Source of the DNA: Runella sp. MFBS21
GTDB lineage: Bacteria; Bacteroidota; Bacteroidia; Cytophagales; Spirosomataceae
Assembly (NCBI RefSeq): GCF_029433105.1
Contig: NZ_JARNTW010000006.1
Span: 186,001-250,000, forward strand
Direction of reading: 5' to 3'
DNA length: 64,000 bases
Shown one piece after another: positions 37,367-46,587 of the stretch. Made by a program: the position numbers and the translations under genes. Numbering within the stretch: the first letter of the stretch is position 1; every line of letters starts with the position of its first letter. Below the pieces are notes generated by a model that saw only the letters and a program-made list of their open reading frames with translations, ran no database searches and was not told where the DNA came from.

Positions 37367-37374
37367 TATTTTTG
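37367..37374 (+). promoter_or_regulatory. -7 promoter element abutting the RNase D start codon
   Basis: TATTTTTG matches TAnnTTTG exactly and ends 5 bases before the ATG at 37380. If used, the transcript would start at or next to the start codon and be leaderless. A -33 element is not clear. The 7-base TGGCGCT is repeated on both sides (about 37352 and 37373). Confidence 0.35.
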
Positions 37375-37379
37375 GCGCT

Positions 37380-38534
37380 ATGTCAATCCCTATTTTTATT
37401 CAAAATCAAAAAGAGTTTGAAAGCCTCTCTCATCACCTGAGTGGCCTAACTACCATAGCACTTGATACTGAATTTGATAACAATCATTTTGCCTATGGTT
37501 TTACCCTTTGTCTCATTCAGATTGCTACCCCTTCGGGCGACTGTTTTTTGATTGACCCTTTTGCAGTCTCAGATTTAAACTCGCTTTGGAAGATACTAGA
37601 GAATCCTAACATTGAGAAAGTGCTCCATGATAGTGGAGAAGATATGCGGCTCTTTTATTTACATGGCTGCCGCCCCAAAAATATTTTTGATACGAGTGTG
37701 GCCTGTAAACTGCTTAACTTCGAGAAAATCGGCTTAGGGAGTGTATTGAATGAGGTATTTGGGATTGAATCAAACAAGAAAAAACAACAGAGTAATTGGC
37801 TCAAGCGACCTTTAATTGACCTTCAGCTTGAATACGCCGCCAATGATGTCATTCACTTATTAACACTAAGAGATACGCTCGCTCAACAGCTCAAAAACCA
37901 ACAACGCTGGCAGTGGTTTGGAGAAAGTATGAAGTTTTTAGAAACAAAAACCTATGCCTCTAAACCCAAGAATACATTTTTAAGCCCTAAAGAACTAAAA
38001 GAACTAAGTCCTTTTCATCAGCATATTTTAAATGAGCTTTATCGTTTCAGAGACGAGCAAGCCCAAATTGTCAAAAAGCCAGTATATCAAGTTATTTCCG
38101 AAAAAATCCTTTATGATATACTACATCAGCCCGATACATTGCTAGAGTGGATGGCCTTAAAAGGAATTCATTACCGAATCCAAAACCCTTCTATCGCTCA
38201 TAAAATAACTCAGGTTTATCAACAGGCATTCAATGCTGCTCAGCAAGCAAATTTGCCTGCCACAAAATTGACCCTAACGGGGTCGCAAGTCATGGTGATT
38301 CAACAGCGAACTAGTCGCCACAATTTACTGAAAGAAAACATTTTTTTGCCTATCAAAAGGTGGATTGAACAGCAGCACGGCAGCTTAATAACACCTTACA
38401 TTTTAAGCAATGAAATGATAAACATGCTCATCAGTGGAGAATCAAAACTATCGGAGATTGGGCCACTCTATCAACAAACCATTATCAAACAAGCAGCAAA
38501 TGCATTAGCGATTGACCTTTCTGACTTCGAATAA
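37380..38534 (+). CDS. rnd: ribonuclease D-like 3'-5' exonuclease with HRDC domain
   Basis: A 384-residue protein of the DEDD exonuclease family. Exo I is ALDTEFD (D29, E31), Exo II is LHDSGEDM (around residues 82-89), and Exo III is the YAANDVIHLL region (about 156-165). An HRDC helical domain follows (about 210-290, LYRFRDEQAQ). RNase D trims 3' ends of tRNA and other small RNAs. Length is typical. The start ATG is only 5 bases after a promoter-like element. Confidence 0.9.
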   Translation: MSIPIFIQNQKEFESLSHHLSGLTTIALDTEFDNNHFAYGFTLCLIQIATPSGDCFLIDPFAVSDLNSLWKILENPNIEKVLHDSGEDMRLFYLHGCRPKNIFDTSVACKLLNFEKIGLGSVLNEVFGIESNKKKQQSNWLKRPLIDLQLEYAANDVIHLLTLRDTLAQQLKNQQRWQWFGESMKFLETKTYASKPKNTFLSPKELKELSPFHQHILNELYRFRDEQAQIVKKPVYQVISEKILYDILHQPDTLLEWMALKGIHYRIQNPSIAHKITQVYQQAFNAAQQANLPATKLTLTGSQVMVIQQRTSRHNLLKENIFLPIKRWIEQQHGSLITPYILSNEMINMLISGESKLSEIGPLYQQTIIKQAANALAIDLSDFE

Positions 38535-38562
38535 ACCATTTGGTGTGTAAAATTACGATTCA

Positions 38563-39363
38563 ATGAATCGATTTCCTCGTCATCTTATCTTTTACTCAAT
38601 AGGAGGGCTAATGGCAGTTGTCATTAGCTATTTTGTATTGTTTCCGCATGTATGGCGATGCCAATGGATTGAATTTTCAGATTTCAAAAAGATTACTTCC
38701 ACCTTCTATATCAGTCCTGATACTCCCCCCAAAAACCTTCAAAAAGCCCAATTAGCAATGGCTGACGCCCATAAACGTATCAACCGTTTGTGGGGTGCTC
38801 CACAACAGAAAGCTACTTTTATCCTTTGTGAAAATACCGAACAATACCGCCACTATTGCAATAGCACCGAAGGGGCAGGCTGTAGCCTTGGAACTCCCTG
38901 GGGTCAATCTTTCATCGTGTTGAATGTCGAAGGGCTCAACACGGATGTCATTGCGCATGAAATGTGCCACGCCGAGCTTTTTACGCGATTAGGGTGGTGG
39001 AAAACTACCCGCCAAATACCCCAATGGTTTAATGAAGGGCTAGCATTGATGGTAGACTACCGCTTTGTACCTCAAACCGACAGTATCCAACGGCACCTTA
39101 GCTACAAAGAAGAATGTCTTTATCTCTCACGTGGAGGACAAATAACACTCGATTTAAAAGATATTTCATCGATGCGGGGCTTTTTTAATGGCAATGACAG
39201 CCATGTGATGCTTGCTTACATGACAGGAGCTACCGAAGTTTCAAGATGGCTAGCCGCCGTAGGAGAAGCCAACGTACAAGTACTTGTCCAACAAGTAGCA
39301 GCCGGAAAACCATTTGAAGAAGTATATAAGGATTTAGAACAGACTTCCAGAATCCGCCCGTAA
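38563..39363 (+). CDS. membrane-anchored peptidase MA-like (gluzincin) metalloprotease
   Basis: A 266-residue protein with one N-terminal membrane helix (about 10-28). IAHEMCHAELF (H132, E133, H136) is the HExxH zinc site, and WFNEGLALMVD (E158) supplies the third ligand, as in gluzincin peptidases. Four Cys residues lie between 89 and 135, so disulphides are possible outside the cytoplasm. Substrate unknown. It lies 28 bp after the RNase D gene and may be co-transcribed. Confidence 0.75.
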   Translation: MNRFPRHLIFYSIGGLMAVVISYFVLFPHVWRCQWIEFSDFKKITSTFYISPDTPPKNLQKAQLAMADAHKRINRLWGAPQQKATFILCENTEQYRHYCNSTEGAGCSLGTPWGQSFIVLNVEGLNTDVIAHEMCHAELFTRLGWWKTTRQIPQWFNEGLALMVDYRFVPQTDSIQRHLSYKEECLYLSRGGQITLDLKDISSMRGFFNGNDSHVMLAYMTGATEVSRWLAAVGEANVQVLVQQVAAGKPFEEVYKDLEQTSRIRP

Positions 39364-39406
39364 TTTGCCTCTTTTACCTTCTCCCCAAATTATGCACGTT
39401 TGAGCT

Positions 39407-39438
39407 TTTGTTTAAGAGAAGTTTTCTCTGTAATATTG
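39407..39438 (+). promoter_or_regulatory. candidate promoter for the carbonic anhydrase gene
   Basis: TTTG (39407-39410), a 20-base spacer and TAATATTG (39431-39438) fit the Bacteroidota consensus with one mismatch. The start codon is 47 bases downstream. Confidence 0.45.
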
Positions 39439-39484
39439 GTACAAATACTCTACAACATTCCATTCACTCAACTGTTATTTTTTT

Positions 39485-40138
39485 ATGAAAGAATTTTTTC
39501 AACACATCTTTGACAACAACGAAGAATGGGTCGCTCAAAAACTTCACAACGACCCTGAGTATTTTCAAAAACTTTCCAAAGGCCAACACCCCGAATACCT
39601 CTATATCGGTTGCGCTGATAGCCGTGTTACAGCCGAAGATCTCATGGGACTTCAGCCGGGGGAAGTATTTATCCATCGCAATATTGCCAACCTCGTAGTA
39701 GCTACCGACAACAATGTCAACGCGGTGGTACAGTATGCAGTAGAGTATCTCAAAGTAAAACACATCATCGTATGTGGGCATTATGAGTGTGGAGGTGTAA
39801 AAGCCGCTCTCAATCCTAGCGACATGGGGCAGCTCAATAGCTGGCTTCAAACGCTAAGAGATGTGTATCGTTTTCATCAAAAAGAGTTGGATTCTATCAC
39901 CGACCAACAAAAACGATTTGATAGACTGGTAGAATTAAATGTAAAAGAGCAATGCATCAACATCGTTAAGATAGACCACGTGCAAAGGGCTTGGTACAAA
40001 ACAGGTTATCCTTATATTCACGGTTGGGTTTTTGATGTACGCACAGGGGAGCTACGCGATTTAGAAATCAACATTATTGAAGAATTTGCAAGTATTCGTT
40101 CGATTTATGATTTGAAACCGCTAGATGCTACCTCTTAA
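39485..40138 (+). CDS. can: beta-class carbonic anhydrase
   Basis: A 217-residue enzyme that interconverts CO2 and bicarbonate. The zinc ligands are visible as C43 in YIGCADSRV, H99 and C102 in VCGHYECGG, and the catalytic Asp-Arg dyad as D45 and R47. It is cytoplasmic and probably dimeric or tetrameric. Bicarbonate supply for carboxylases is the usual role. No transporter gene is adjacent. Confidence 0.95.
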   Translation: MKEFFQHIFDNNEEWVAQKLHNDPEYFQKLSKGQHPEYLYIGCADSRVTAEDLMGLQPGEVFIHRNIANLVVATDNNVNAVVQYAVEYLKVKHIIVCGHYECGGVKAALNPSDMGQLNSWLQTLRDVYRFHQKELDSITDQQKRFDRLVELNVKEQCINIVKIDHVQRAWYKTGYPYIHGWVFDVRTGELRDLEINIIEEFASIRSIYDLKPLDATS

Positions 40139-40149
40139 AATCTAAAAAG

Positions 40150-40187
40150 ATAGGGCAAATCAAGCTTAAAGTCTTGATTTGCCCTAT
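40150..40187. terminator. long hairpin after the carbonic anhydrase gene
   Basis: A 15-bp perfect stem (40150-40164 with 40173-40187) has an 8-base loop. No T tract follows on the plus strand, whereas the minus strand reads TCTTTTT after it. It probably ends the plus transcript as a rho-independent-like structure of modest quality. Confidence 0.55.
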
Positions 40188-40198
40188 TCAACCTATAT

Positions 40199-40315
40199 TT
40201 AGGAGTACAGCAAACCAACTACCAAGCCATCCGCTTCTATGAAAAATGGGGATTCAAAAAAATAGGAGAATTTGAAAGAAACGGCTTCAACGATGACATG
40301 ATTTTGGTTCTTTAG
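40199..40315 (+). pseudogene. C-terminal remnant of a GNAT acetyltransferase
   Basis: The frame ending at the TAG at 40313-40315 encodes a GNAT C-terminal motif: LGVQQTNYQAIRFYEKWGF, then KKIGEFERNGFNDDMILVL. That is the last ~40 residues of motif A/B in a typical acetyltransferase of about 150-180 residues. No start codon or upstream acetyl-CoA-binding part (Q/RxxGxG/A) is present, since the region before it is the hairpin and the carbonic anhydrase gene. The remaining gene must have been deleted. It is unlikely to be expressed as a functional protein. Confidence 0.7.
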
Positions 40316-40414
40316 GTATTTATCAATAATATTTTTTCTTGTTTTTAAGTACATTTACAAAAACACCAACTTTTCATAATGAGTGGTTATGCCACCCTTA
40401 CTTGTGTCATCAAA

Positions 40415-43400
40415 ATGAAGAAGCGTGTTTTAATCAATTGGAGCTTAGTAGCCCTCTCTATTGTCTTTTTAGGAGCCTGTGGTGATAGCTTAGATTTACC
40501 ACAAGACGTGGTACAAGCAAGCGAAACCTTACCCGAAAAATTAGACTACAACCTCCACGTCAAACCTATTTTATCGGATCGCTGCTTTGCTTGTCATGGT
40601 CCCGATAAAAACAAACAAAAAGCCGATTTGAGGCTAGACGTCGCCGAAGCCGCTTATGATAAAAAATGTGAAAGCGGAATGAATGCCATCGTAGCCGGCA
40701 ATCCAGCCAAAAGTGATGTGGTGCATCGAATTTTGTCGGAAGACCCCGATTACGTAATGCCCGAGCCCTCCACGCACCTTACGCTCTCAGCCCAAGAAAA
40801 AGCGACGATTGTCAAGTGGATAGAACAAGGAGCTGAATACAAACCGCATTGGTCGTTTGTGAAGCCCACTAAACCCGAACTTCCAAAAGTTAAAAATAAC
40901 GCTTGGATCAAAAACGACATTGATCGATTTGTACTTGCCAAACTAGAGTCACAGCAACCGTCTCCTCTTCAGCCCCAACCTGAGGCTTCCAAGACTACTT
41001 TGCTAAGAAGGGTGTATCTTGACTTGATTGGCCTTCCTCCCACTCCCGAACAAGTCGAAGCATTTTTGAAAGACAATAGCCCTAATGCCTACGAAAAAGT
41101 AGTAAACCAACTCCTGCGTAACCCTCATTTTGGTGAGCACCAAGCGGCAGACTGGCTTGATGTAGCCCGCTACGCTGATACCCACGGCTACCAAGACGAC
41201 GGCCTCCGTACGATGTGGCCTTATCGGGATTGGGTCATTAAGTCTTTCAATCGAAACCTATCATTTGACCGATTTGTGACTTGGCAACTTGCGGGCGATA
41301 TGCTCCCCAATCCCCAAAAAGAACACCTCATTGCGACGGCTTTTAACCGCAATCATCAGCAAAGCCAAGAAGGGGGGATTGTACCACAAGAATATTTTGT
41401 AGAATATGTAGCCGACCGTACCAATACTTTTGGGAAAGCTTTCTTAGGACTCACAGTCGAGTGTGCTCGCTGCCATGACCATAAATATGACCCCATAAGT
41501 CAAAAAGACTATTATTCGTTGTTCGCTTTTTTCAATAACAACAACGAATATGGTCAAATCCCGTATAACGGTGAGCCTAGCCCTTCTATCACCTTACCCA
41601 AACCCGAAGCCCAACGGCAACTGAAATTTATCAAAGAAAAGCTTTCTCAGATTGAAACCAACAAACTAAAAGACGCAGCAGCTGTGCGACAAAGGTTTGA
41701 ACAATGGCTTGCCAAAGCTGACAAAGCGCCGCGTATTTCCCCTCGTTCTGAGTTGATCATTGATGTTCCGTTTGACTCCATTAACATCAGAATGGCGGGA
41801 GAGAAGAAAGATAAAAAGCGCCCTATCTTCAAAAACTTTGCTAATGATACTTTACACTTTGAGACCAACGGCGACTTAGACTTCCTACCCGTACGCATCA
41901 AAAGCCCCAAAGGTAAAGGGATACGGTTGATTGGCGAAAGTTACCTACAGATGCGAGGTATCAACGGCTGGGGAAAGTACAAAGATGTCCCTTCTGTTTC
42001 TGGATTTTTTGAACGTAATCAGCCTTTTTCGGTGAGCTTATGGGTGGGTGTAATCGATCCCAAATTCAAAGGCCCATTATTTAACCGCAATCTAGGCCCC
42101 TTCAACGGTTTTAGAGGCTATGAATGCGAAAGACTCGAAGACGGGCGACTGGCTTTTAGAATAAGTAATGTTTGGCCTGACAATGCCATTGATTTCGAAA
42201 CAGATTATGTACTCAAAGCCAACCGTTGGGCACATATCACCATGACTTACGATGGCTCTAGCCAAGCAAATGGCCTCAAAGTATATATCAATGGTCAACG
42301 AGCATCTGGCAAAGTGATGTCAGACGGTCTTAGAGAGAGTATACTTTGGGGTAAAAATCACACCAATTGGGGGGCAGGTGCTCCCAACTTCTCCATTGGT
42401 CAGCGCCACGATTATAACTTTAAAGGATATGCAGTAGACGAACTAAAAGTATTTCGTAGAGAGCTTACCCCCCTCGAAGTACATAGCGTGATTGGAGAAA
42501 AAGATTTTGTCAAAACAGCGCTCAATACCCCTTCTGACAAACGTACCTCTTTTCAAATAGAAAGTTTGTTTGATTATTATATCACCCATATCGACCCGCC
42601 AACTCAAAAACTATTCACTGAACGCAAACAATTAATAAGCGACGAAACCGATATTTTGAACAAAGAAATCGATTTGATGGTAATGCGAGAGCGAAAATAT
42701 CCTCGCAAAGCTCACATTCTCAAACGGGGTGCCTACGACGCCCCCGACGAAGAAGTATCGGCTGATACTCCTGAGCAGTTTTTCAAGATTCCGAAAGAAT
42801 TTCCCAAAAATCGTTTGGGGCTTGCTCAATGGCTTATTCATGAAGACAATCCGCTTTTTGCCAGAGTGATGGTCAATCGAATGTGGCAAAGGTATTTTGG
42901 CAAAGGACTGGTAGTGTCGGCAGAAGACTTTGGAAATCAAGGAGATTTGCCCACGCACCTCGAACTCCTCGATCATTTAGCCGTGAAGTTTAGAGAATCG
43001 GGCTGGAATTATAAACTTTTACAACAATACATCGTTCTTTCGGCCACTTACCGTCAGTCGTCCTCGGCCAATTCACGTTTATTAGAAGCCGACCCCAACA
43101 ATCTACTCTATGCCCGTGGGCCAAGCTATCGGATTTCGGCCGAACAAGTACGCGATGCCGCATTAGCATCAAGTGGTCTTTTGAGCAATCACATCGGCGG
43201 GCCAAGTGTTCACCCTTACCAGCCTGAGGGTATTTGGGAAGCACTCGCCACCCGCAATGCGGTTCAATACGTACAAAATCATGGCGATTCGCTCTATCGT
43301 CGAAGTATGTACACTATCTGGAAGCGTAGTTCTCCGCCGCCTATGATGCTGAACTTTGATGCGTCCGAACGGCATTTTTGCAGCGTAAGACGCCAAAAAA

Positions 43401-43771
43401 CCAGCACGCCACTGCAAGCTTTGGTAACTCTCAATGACCCACAATTTGTGGAAGCGGCTCGGGTTTTGGCCCAAAAGTCAATTTCCAAACAAAAAACAAC
43501 TGGAAACACTCCTCTTTCTGTGCCTGTTGCCATTAACTATATTTTTACCGCTCTTACTTCCCGCCCTCCCAAAGTCGCAGAAACACAGCTAATGACTCAG
43601 TTGTACCAAGAAGAAATGAAAGATTTTATAAAAAACCCTTCCCGTTGTGATGAACTTTTGAAAGTAGGCGAATATCCCCTAGATGCCACCGCTAACAAAG
43701 CCGAATTAGCGGCACTCACTATCGTGGCAAGTACCATTATGAATTTTGACGAGTTTGTGATAAAGAGATGA
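40415..43771 (+). CDS. DUF1549/DUF1553 lipoprotein with cytochrome c-like and LamG domains
   Basis: A 1118-residue protein. The ATG at 40415 is preferred to 40379 because it opens a lipoprotein signal whose LGAC lipobox places the lipidated Cys at C22. A Planctomycete-type cytochrome domain follows with the heme motif CFACH (58-62). DUF1549 spans about 160-390, a LamG/concanavalin-like domain about 536-680, and DUF1553 about 795-1060. Such proteins usually sit next to a DUF1501 gene, as here (4-bp overlap ATGA). The pair is thought to process surface-bound substrates, possibly sulfated glycans, but no reaction is established. Length is typical. Confidence 0.85.
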   Translation: MKKRVLINWSLVALSIVFLGACGDSLDLPQDVVQASETLPEKLDYNLHVKPILSDRCFACHGPDKNKQKADLRLDVAEAAYDKKCESGMNAIVAGNPAKSDVVHRILSEDPDYVMPEPSTHLTLSAQEKATIVKWIEQGAEYKPHWSFVKPTKPELPKVKNNAWIKNDIDRFVLAKLESQQPSPLQPQPEASKTTLLRRVYLDLIGLPPTPEQVEAFLKDNSPNAYEKVVNQLLRNPHFGEHQAADWLDVARYADTHGYQDDGLRTMWPYRDWVIKSFNRNLSFDRFVTWQLAGDMLPNPQKEHLIATAFNRNHQQSQEGGIVPQEYFVEYVADRTNTFGKAFLGLTVECARCHDHKYDPISQKDYYSLFAFFNNNNEYGQIPYNGEPSPSITLPKPEAQRQLKFIKEKLSQIETNKLKDAAAVRQRFEQWLAKADKAPRISPRSELIIDVPFDSINIRMAGEKKDKKRPIFKNFANDTLHFETNGDLDFLPVRIKSPKGKGIRLIGESYLQMRGINGWGKYKDVPSVSGFFERNQPFSVSLWVGVIDPKFKGPLFNRNLGPFNGFRGYECERLEDGRLAFRISNVWPDNAIDFETDYVLKANRWAHITMTYDGSSQANGLKVYINGQRASGKVMSDGLRESILWGKNHTNWGAGAPNFSIGQRHDYNFKGYAVDELKVFRRELTPLEVHSVIGEKDFVKTALNTPSDKRTSFQIESLFDYYITHIDPPTQKLFTERKQLISDETDILNKEIDLMVMRERKYPRKAHILKRGAYDAPDEEVSADTPEQFFKIPKEFPKNRLGLAQWLIHEDNPLFARVMVNRMWQRYFGKGLVVSAEDFGNQGDLPTHLELLDHLAVKFRESGWNYKLLQQYIVLSATYRQSSSANSRLLEADPNNLLYARGPSYRISAEQVRDAALASSGLLSNHIGGPSVHPYQPEGIWEALATRNAVQYVQNHGDSLYRRSMYTIWKRSSPPPMMLNFDASERHFCSVRRQKTSTPLQALVTLNDPQFVEAARVLAQKSISKQKTTGNTPLSVPVAINYIFTALTSRPPKVAETQLMTQLYQEEMKDFIKNPSRCDELLKVGEYPLDATANKAELAALTIVASTIMNFDEFVIKR

Positions 43772-45228
43772 AAAACGCATTTGAAGAAATCGAGCAACAT
43801 ACCCACGACCAGCTCAGTCGTCGGAGTTTTTTGTCGCGTACTAGTCTAGGATTAGGAGCGGCGGCTTTATCGTCTTTGTTGGGCAATTCGGCCACCCATG
43901 CCGCTAATACGACCGAAGGGGCTTTGGGCAAGCCTCACTTTGCGCCTAAAGTAAAAAGAGTCATTTATTTGTTACAAAGTGGTGCACCTTCCCAACTTGA
44001 GCTTTTTGACTATAAGCCAAAATTAGAGCAAATGTGGGGACAAAATCTGCCCGAATCGGTTCGAAAAGGGCAGCGTTTGACGGGAATGACGGCCGGACAG
44101 AGTAGTTTTCCTTTGGCAGCCTCGGTTTACAAATTTGCCCAATATGGCCAAAGTCGGATGTGGATAAGTGAGCTATTGCCTCATATCTCCAAAATCACCG
44201 ATGAAGCTACTTTCATTAGGTCGATGCATACTGAAGCCATCAACCACGACCCTGCCGTTACTTTTTTTCAAACAGGTAGTCAGCAAGGGGGGCGGCCTTC
44301 ATTTGGCTCTTGGGTCAGCTATGGGCTAGGTTCCGACAACCAAAACCTACCTTCTTTTGTAGTACTGCTGTCCAAAGGTCGTGGAGGAGACCAACCACTA
44401 TATGCCAAACTTTGGTCAAATGGATTTTTACCTTCGGTACACCAAGGCGTGGTTTTTCGCTCGGGTCCCGATCCCGTCTTTTATCTCAACAACCCACCGG
44501 GAATCGACCGTACTAGCCGACGTCGTATGCTCGACTACCTCGCCAAAATGCACCAAGACCAGTACAAACAGGTACTTGACCCCGAAATTAATAGCCGGAT
44601 GGCACAGTATGAAATGGCCTACCGAATGCAAACCGCCGTACCCGAAACCTTAGATATTTCAAAAGAGCCCGATTATATTTTTGATATGTATGGGCCAGAA
44701 GCGCGTAAGGCGGGCACTTTTGCGGCCAATTGCCTTTTGGCCAGAAAACTAGCCGAGAAAGGAGTTAAATTTATCCAATTATATCATCAGGGCTGGGACC
44801 AGCACGGAAACCTTCCTAACGACATCAAAATCATGACCAAATCCGTGGATCAAGCATCGGCTGCTTTGGTATTGGATTTGAAACAAAGAGGATTACTAGA
44901 CGATACACTCATTATTTGGGGTGGCGAATTTGGCCGAGGTTCTTATTCACAAGGGAAGCTCACCAAAGAAAGCTACGGGCGCGATCATCACCCTCGTGCA
45001 TTTACGATATGGATGGCAGGAGCAGGCGTAAAAAAAGGATACATTCATGGCGAAACCGACGATTTTAGTTACAATATCGTTCGTGACCCTGTACACGTAC
45101 ATGATTTTCAGGCTACTGTTATGCACTTATTGGGTATTGACCATGAGCAACTTACCTTCAAGTTTCAAGGAAGAAGATACCGACTTACGGATGTTCATGG
45201 AAAAGTGGTAAAACCTATCTTGACATAA
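43768..45228 (+). CDS. DUF1501 family Tat-exported protein
   Basis: A 486-residue protein with a twin-arginine signal (SRRSFLSRTSLGLG, R18-R19, then a hydrophobic stretch to about 45). The mature domain is DUF1501, an alkaline phosphatase/sulfatase-like fold: YLLQSGAPSQLELFDYKP near the start, YHQGWDQHGNLP (about 337-348), WGGEFGRG (about 387-394) and GRDHHPRAFTIWMAGAG (about 406-422) are family landmarks with His/Asp metal-ligand candidates. Tat export implies folding, perhaps with metal, before translocation. It overlaps the upstream DUF1549/1553 gene by four bases. Confidence 0.88.
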   Translation: MKNAFEEIEQHTHDQLSRRSFLSRTSLGLGAAALSSLLGNSATHAANTTEGALGKPHFAPKVKRVIYLLQSGAPSQLELFDYKPKLEQMWGQNLPESVRKGQRLTGMTAGQSSFPLAASVYKFAQYGQSRMWISELLPHISKITDEATFIRSMHTEAINHDPAVTFFQTGSQQGGRPSFGSWVSYGLGSDNQNLPSFVVLLSKGRGGDQPLYAKLWSNGFLPSVHQGVVFRSGPDPVFYLNNPPGIDRTSRRRMLDYLAKMHQDQYKQVLDPEINSRMAQYEMAYRMQTAVPETLDISKEPDYIFDMYGPEARKAGTFAANCLLARKLAEKGVKFIQLYHQGWDQHGNLPNDIKIMTKSVDQASAALVLDLKQRGLLDDTLIIWGGEFGRGSYSQGKLTKESYGRDHHPRAFTIWMAGAGVKKGYIHGETDDFSYNIVRDPVHVHDFQATVMHLLGIDHEQLTFKFQGRRYRLTDVHGKVVKPILT

Positions 45229-45249
45229 CTAATTCATTAGTAACCATTT

Positions 45250-45280
45250 AAAAAGCAAAGCTTAACGCTTTGCTTTTTTT
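45250..45280 (+). terminator. terminator after the DUF1501 gene
   Basis: The stem AAAAAGCAAAGC pairs with GCTTTGCTTTTT and is followed by further T. It lies 21 bp after the stop codon. Confidence 0.85.
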
Positions 45281-45356
45281 ATTTTCTGAAGTCAATTTTT
45301 GGATGGCCACAGCGTTATTGAAATACATTTTTCCATTCCAAAATTCACTTCTACCA

Positions 45357-46526
45357 ATGAAACACACCTTTACGTTCCTCGCTTTTGTGCTTACCTTTCA
45401 TGCTTTCGCCCAGACCGAAAAAGGTAACTCATTTATCTCTGGAAATCTATCTACCAATTTTAGTGTGGTCGATTACCCCAAGGACATTTCTACAAAGTCA
45501 AACACATTCTCATTTTCGTATGGGGTTGTGTATGGGAAATTTGTCAAAGACAATATCCTATGGCGCAGTAGTATATCTCAATCTTTTGGTCGTTCAAAAT
45601 ATGACATTGATCAAAGTAATTTTCTAGGCAAGTTTCGCAACCCTTCTACCTATGTTTCTATCAGTTCAGGAGGATTTTATTATTTTGGGCAAGAACGTTG
45701 GAGAGGCTTTGTGGGAGGCGGACTTAGTCTTTCCAGTTCCTTTTCTCGCACCACTCAAACCGACAATAATGGCATGGTATCAGAAAAGAAAGACAATAGT
45801 ATTTCAATAAACCCATTTTTTGAAGCAGGAGCTACTTATTTTTTCAGTAAACGGCTTGCTGTTCAGTTGTCGGCCACATCAAACTCTTTTCCATTAACTA
45901 TCGGAGGATTTTCAACAGGTCTGCTCTATTGGATAAAACCCACTTCTTATGGGATTGAAACAAAAGACCTTTCTACCCTTCAAAAAGGCAGATGGCTGCT
46001 AGGTACAACCTTTGGATTTAGGAATCAAACTACCGATCCAGCACCTCTTCCGACCAATGCCAGAGCTAACGAAAGTAATACCAATATCTCTTTTAAAATT
46101 TCGAAGTTTGTACAAGACAAAACCCTTATGGGTATCCGTGTAGGCTATGGCCGAGATTTCAATAAGACTTCCTCCCAACAAGATGTAAAAAATACCTTGA
46201 ACACTTACAATGCAGGCATTTTCGTGAGGAAATATTTTTTACCTAGCCGTCTTACTCCTTATGGCGAAATCGCCGCCAATTACATCAGGGTAAATTCCAA
46301 ACAAGAAAGAAACTCAAATATCATATCTGAATCCCACGGCAACACCTACGAACTATACCCGAGTGTGGGCTTGGCTTATTTGATTAGTAATCGCTTTTTG
46401 ATTGAGACAGAACTGGCCTCTTTTCGGGTAAATTACGACACCACTGCCCATTCTGATTATAAGATATGGCGCACCAACCTCAATGCAGGACTTAGTCCTA
46501 ACTTTAGCGTGTCGTACGTATTTTAA
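45357..46526 (+). CDS. outer-membrane beta-barrel protein
   Basis: A 389-residue protein. The ATG at 45357 opens a signal peptide (MKHTFTFLAFVLTFHAFAQ) and is preferred to 45270. The mature part alternates polar and hydrophobic residues with many aromatic strand ends, and it ends in Phe (FSVSYVF), typical of outer-membrane barrels. Two halves of similar pattern are seen (around 20-200 and 205-389), so it could be a duplicated or a single large barrel. Function unknown. Confidence 0.65.
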   Translation: MKHTFTFLAFVLTFHAFAQTEKGNSFISGNLSTNFSVVDYPKDISTKSNTFSFSYGVVYGKFVKDNILWRSSISQSFGRSKYDIDQSNFLGKFRNPSTYVSISSGGFYYFGQERWRGFVGGGLSLSSSFSRTTQTDNNGMVSEKKDNSISINPFFEAGATYFFSKRLAVQLSATSNSFPLTIGGFSTGLLYWIKPTSYGIETKDLSTLQKGRWLLGTTFGFRNQTTDPAPLPTNARANESNTNISFKISKFVQDKTLMGIRVGYGRDFNKTSSQQDVKNTLNTYNAGIFVRKYFLPSRLTPYGEIAANYIRVNSKQERNSNIISESHGNTYELYPSVGLAYLISNRFLIETELASFRVNYDTTAHSDYKIWRTNLNAGLSPNFSVSYVF

Positions 46527-46529
46527 AAA

Positions 46530-46568
46530 AAGCGAAGCCGTGGGTATATTGTACCTACGGCTTCGCTT
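46530..46568. terminator. terminator shared by beta-barrel gene and ftsY
   Basis: A 17-bp stem with one G-T pair (46530-46546 with 46552-46568). The A run on its left gives a T tract for ftsY transcripts on the minus strand. It sits 3 bp after the plus-strand gene. Confidence 0.8.
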
Positions 46569-46587
46569 CTATAAGGAAGAAAATCAG

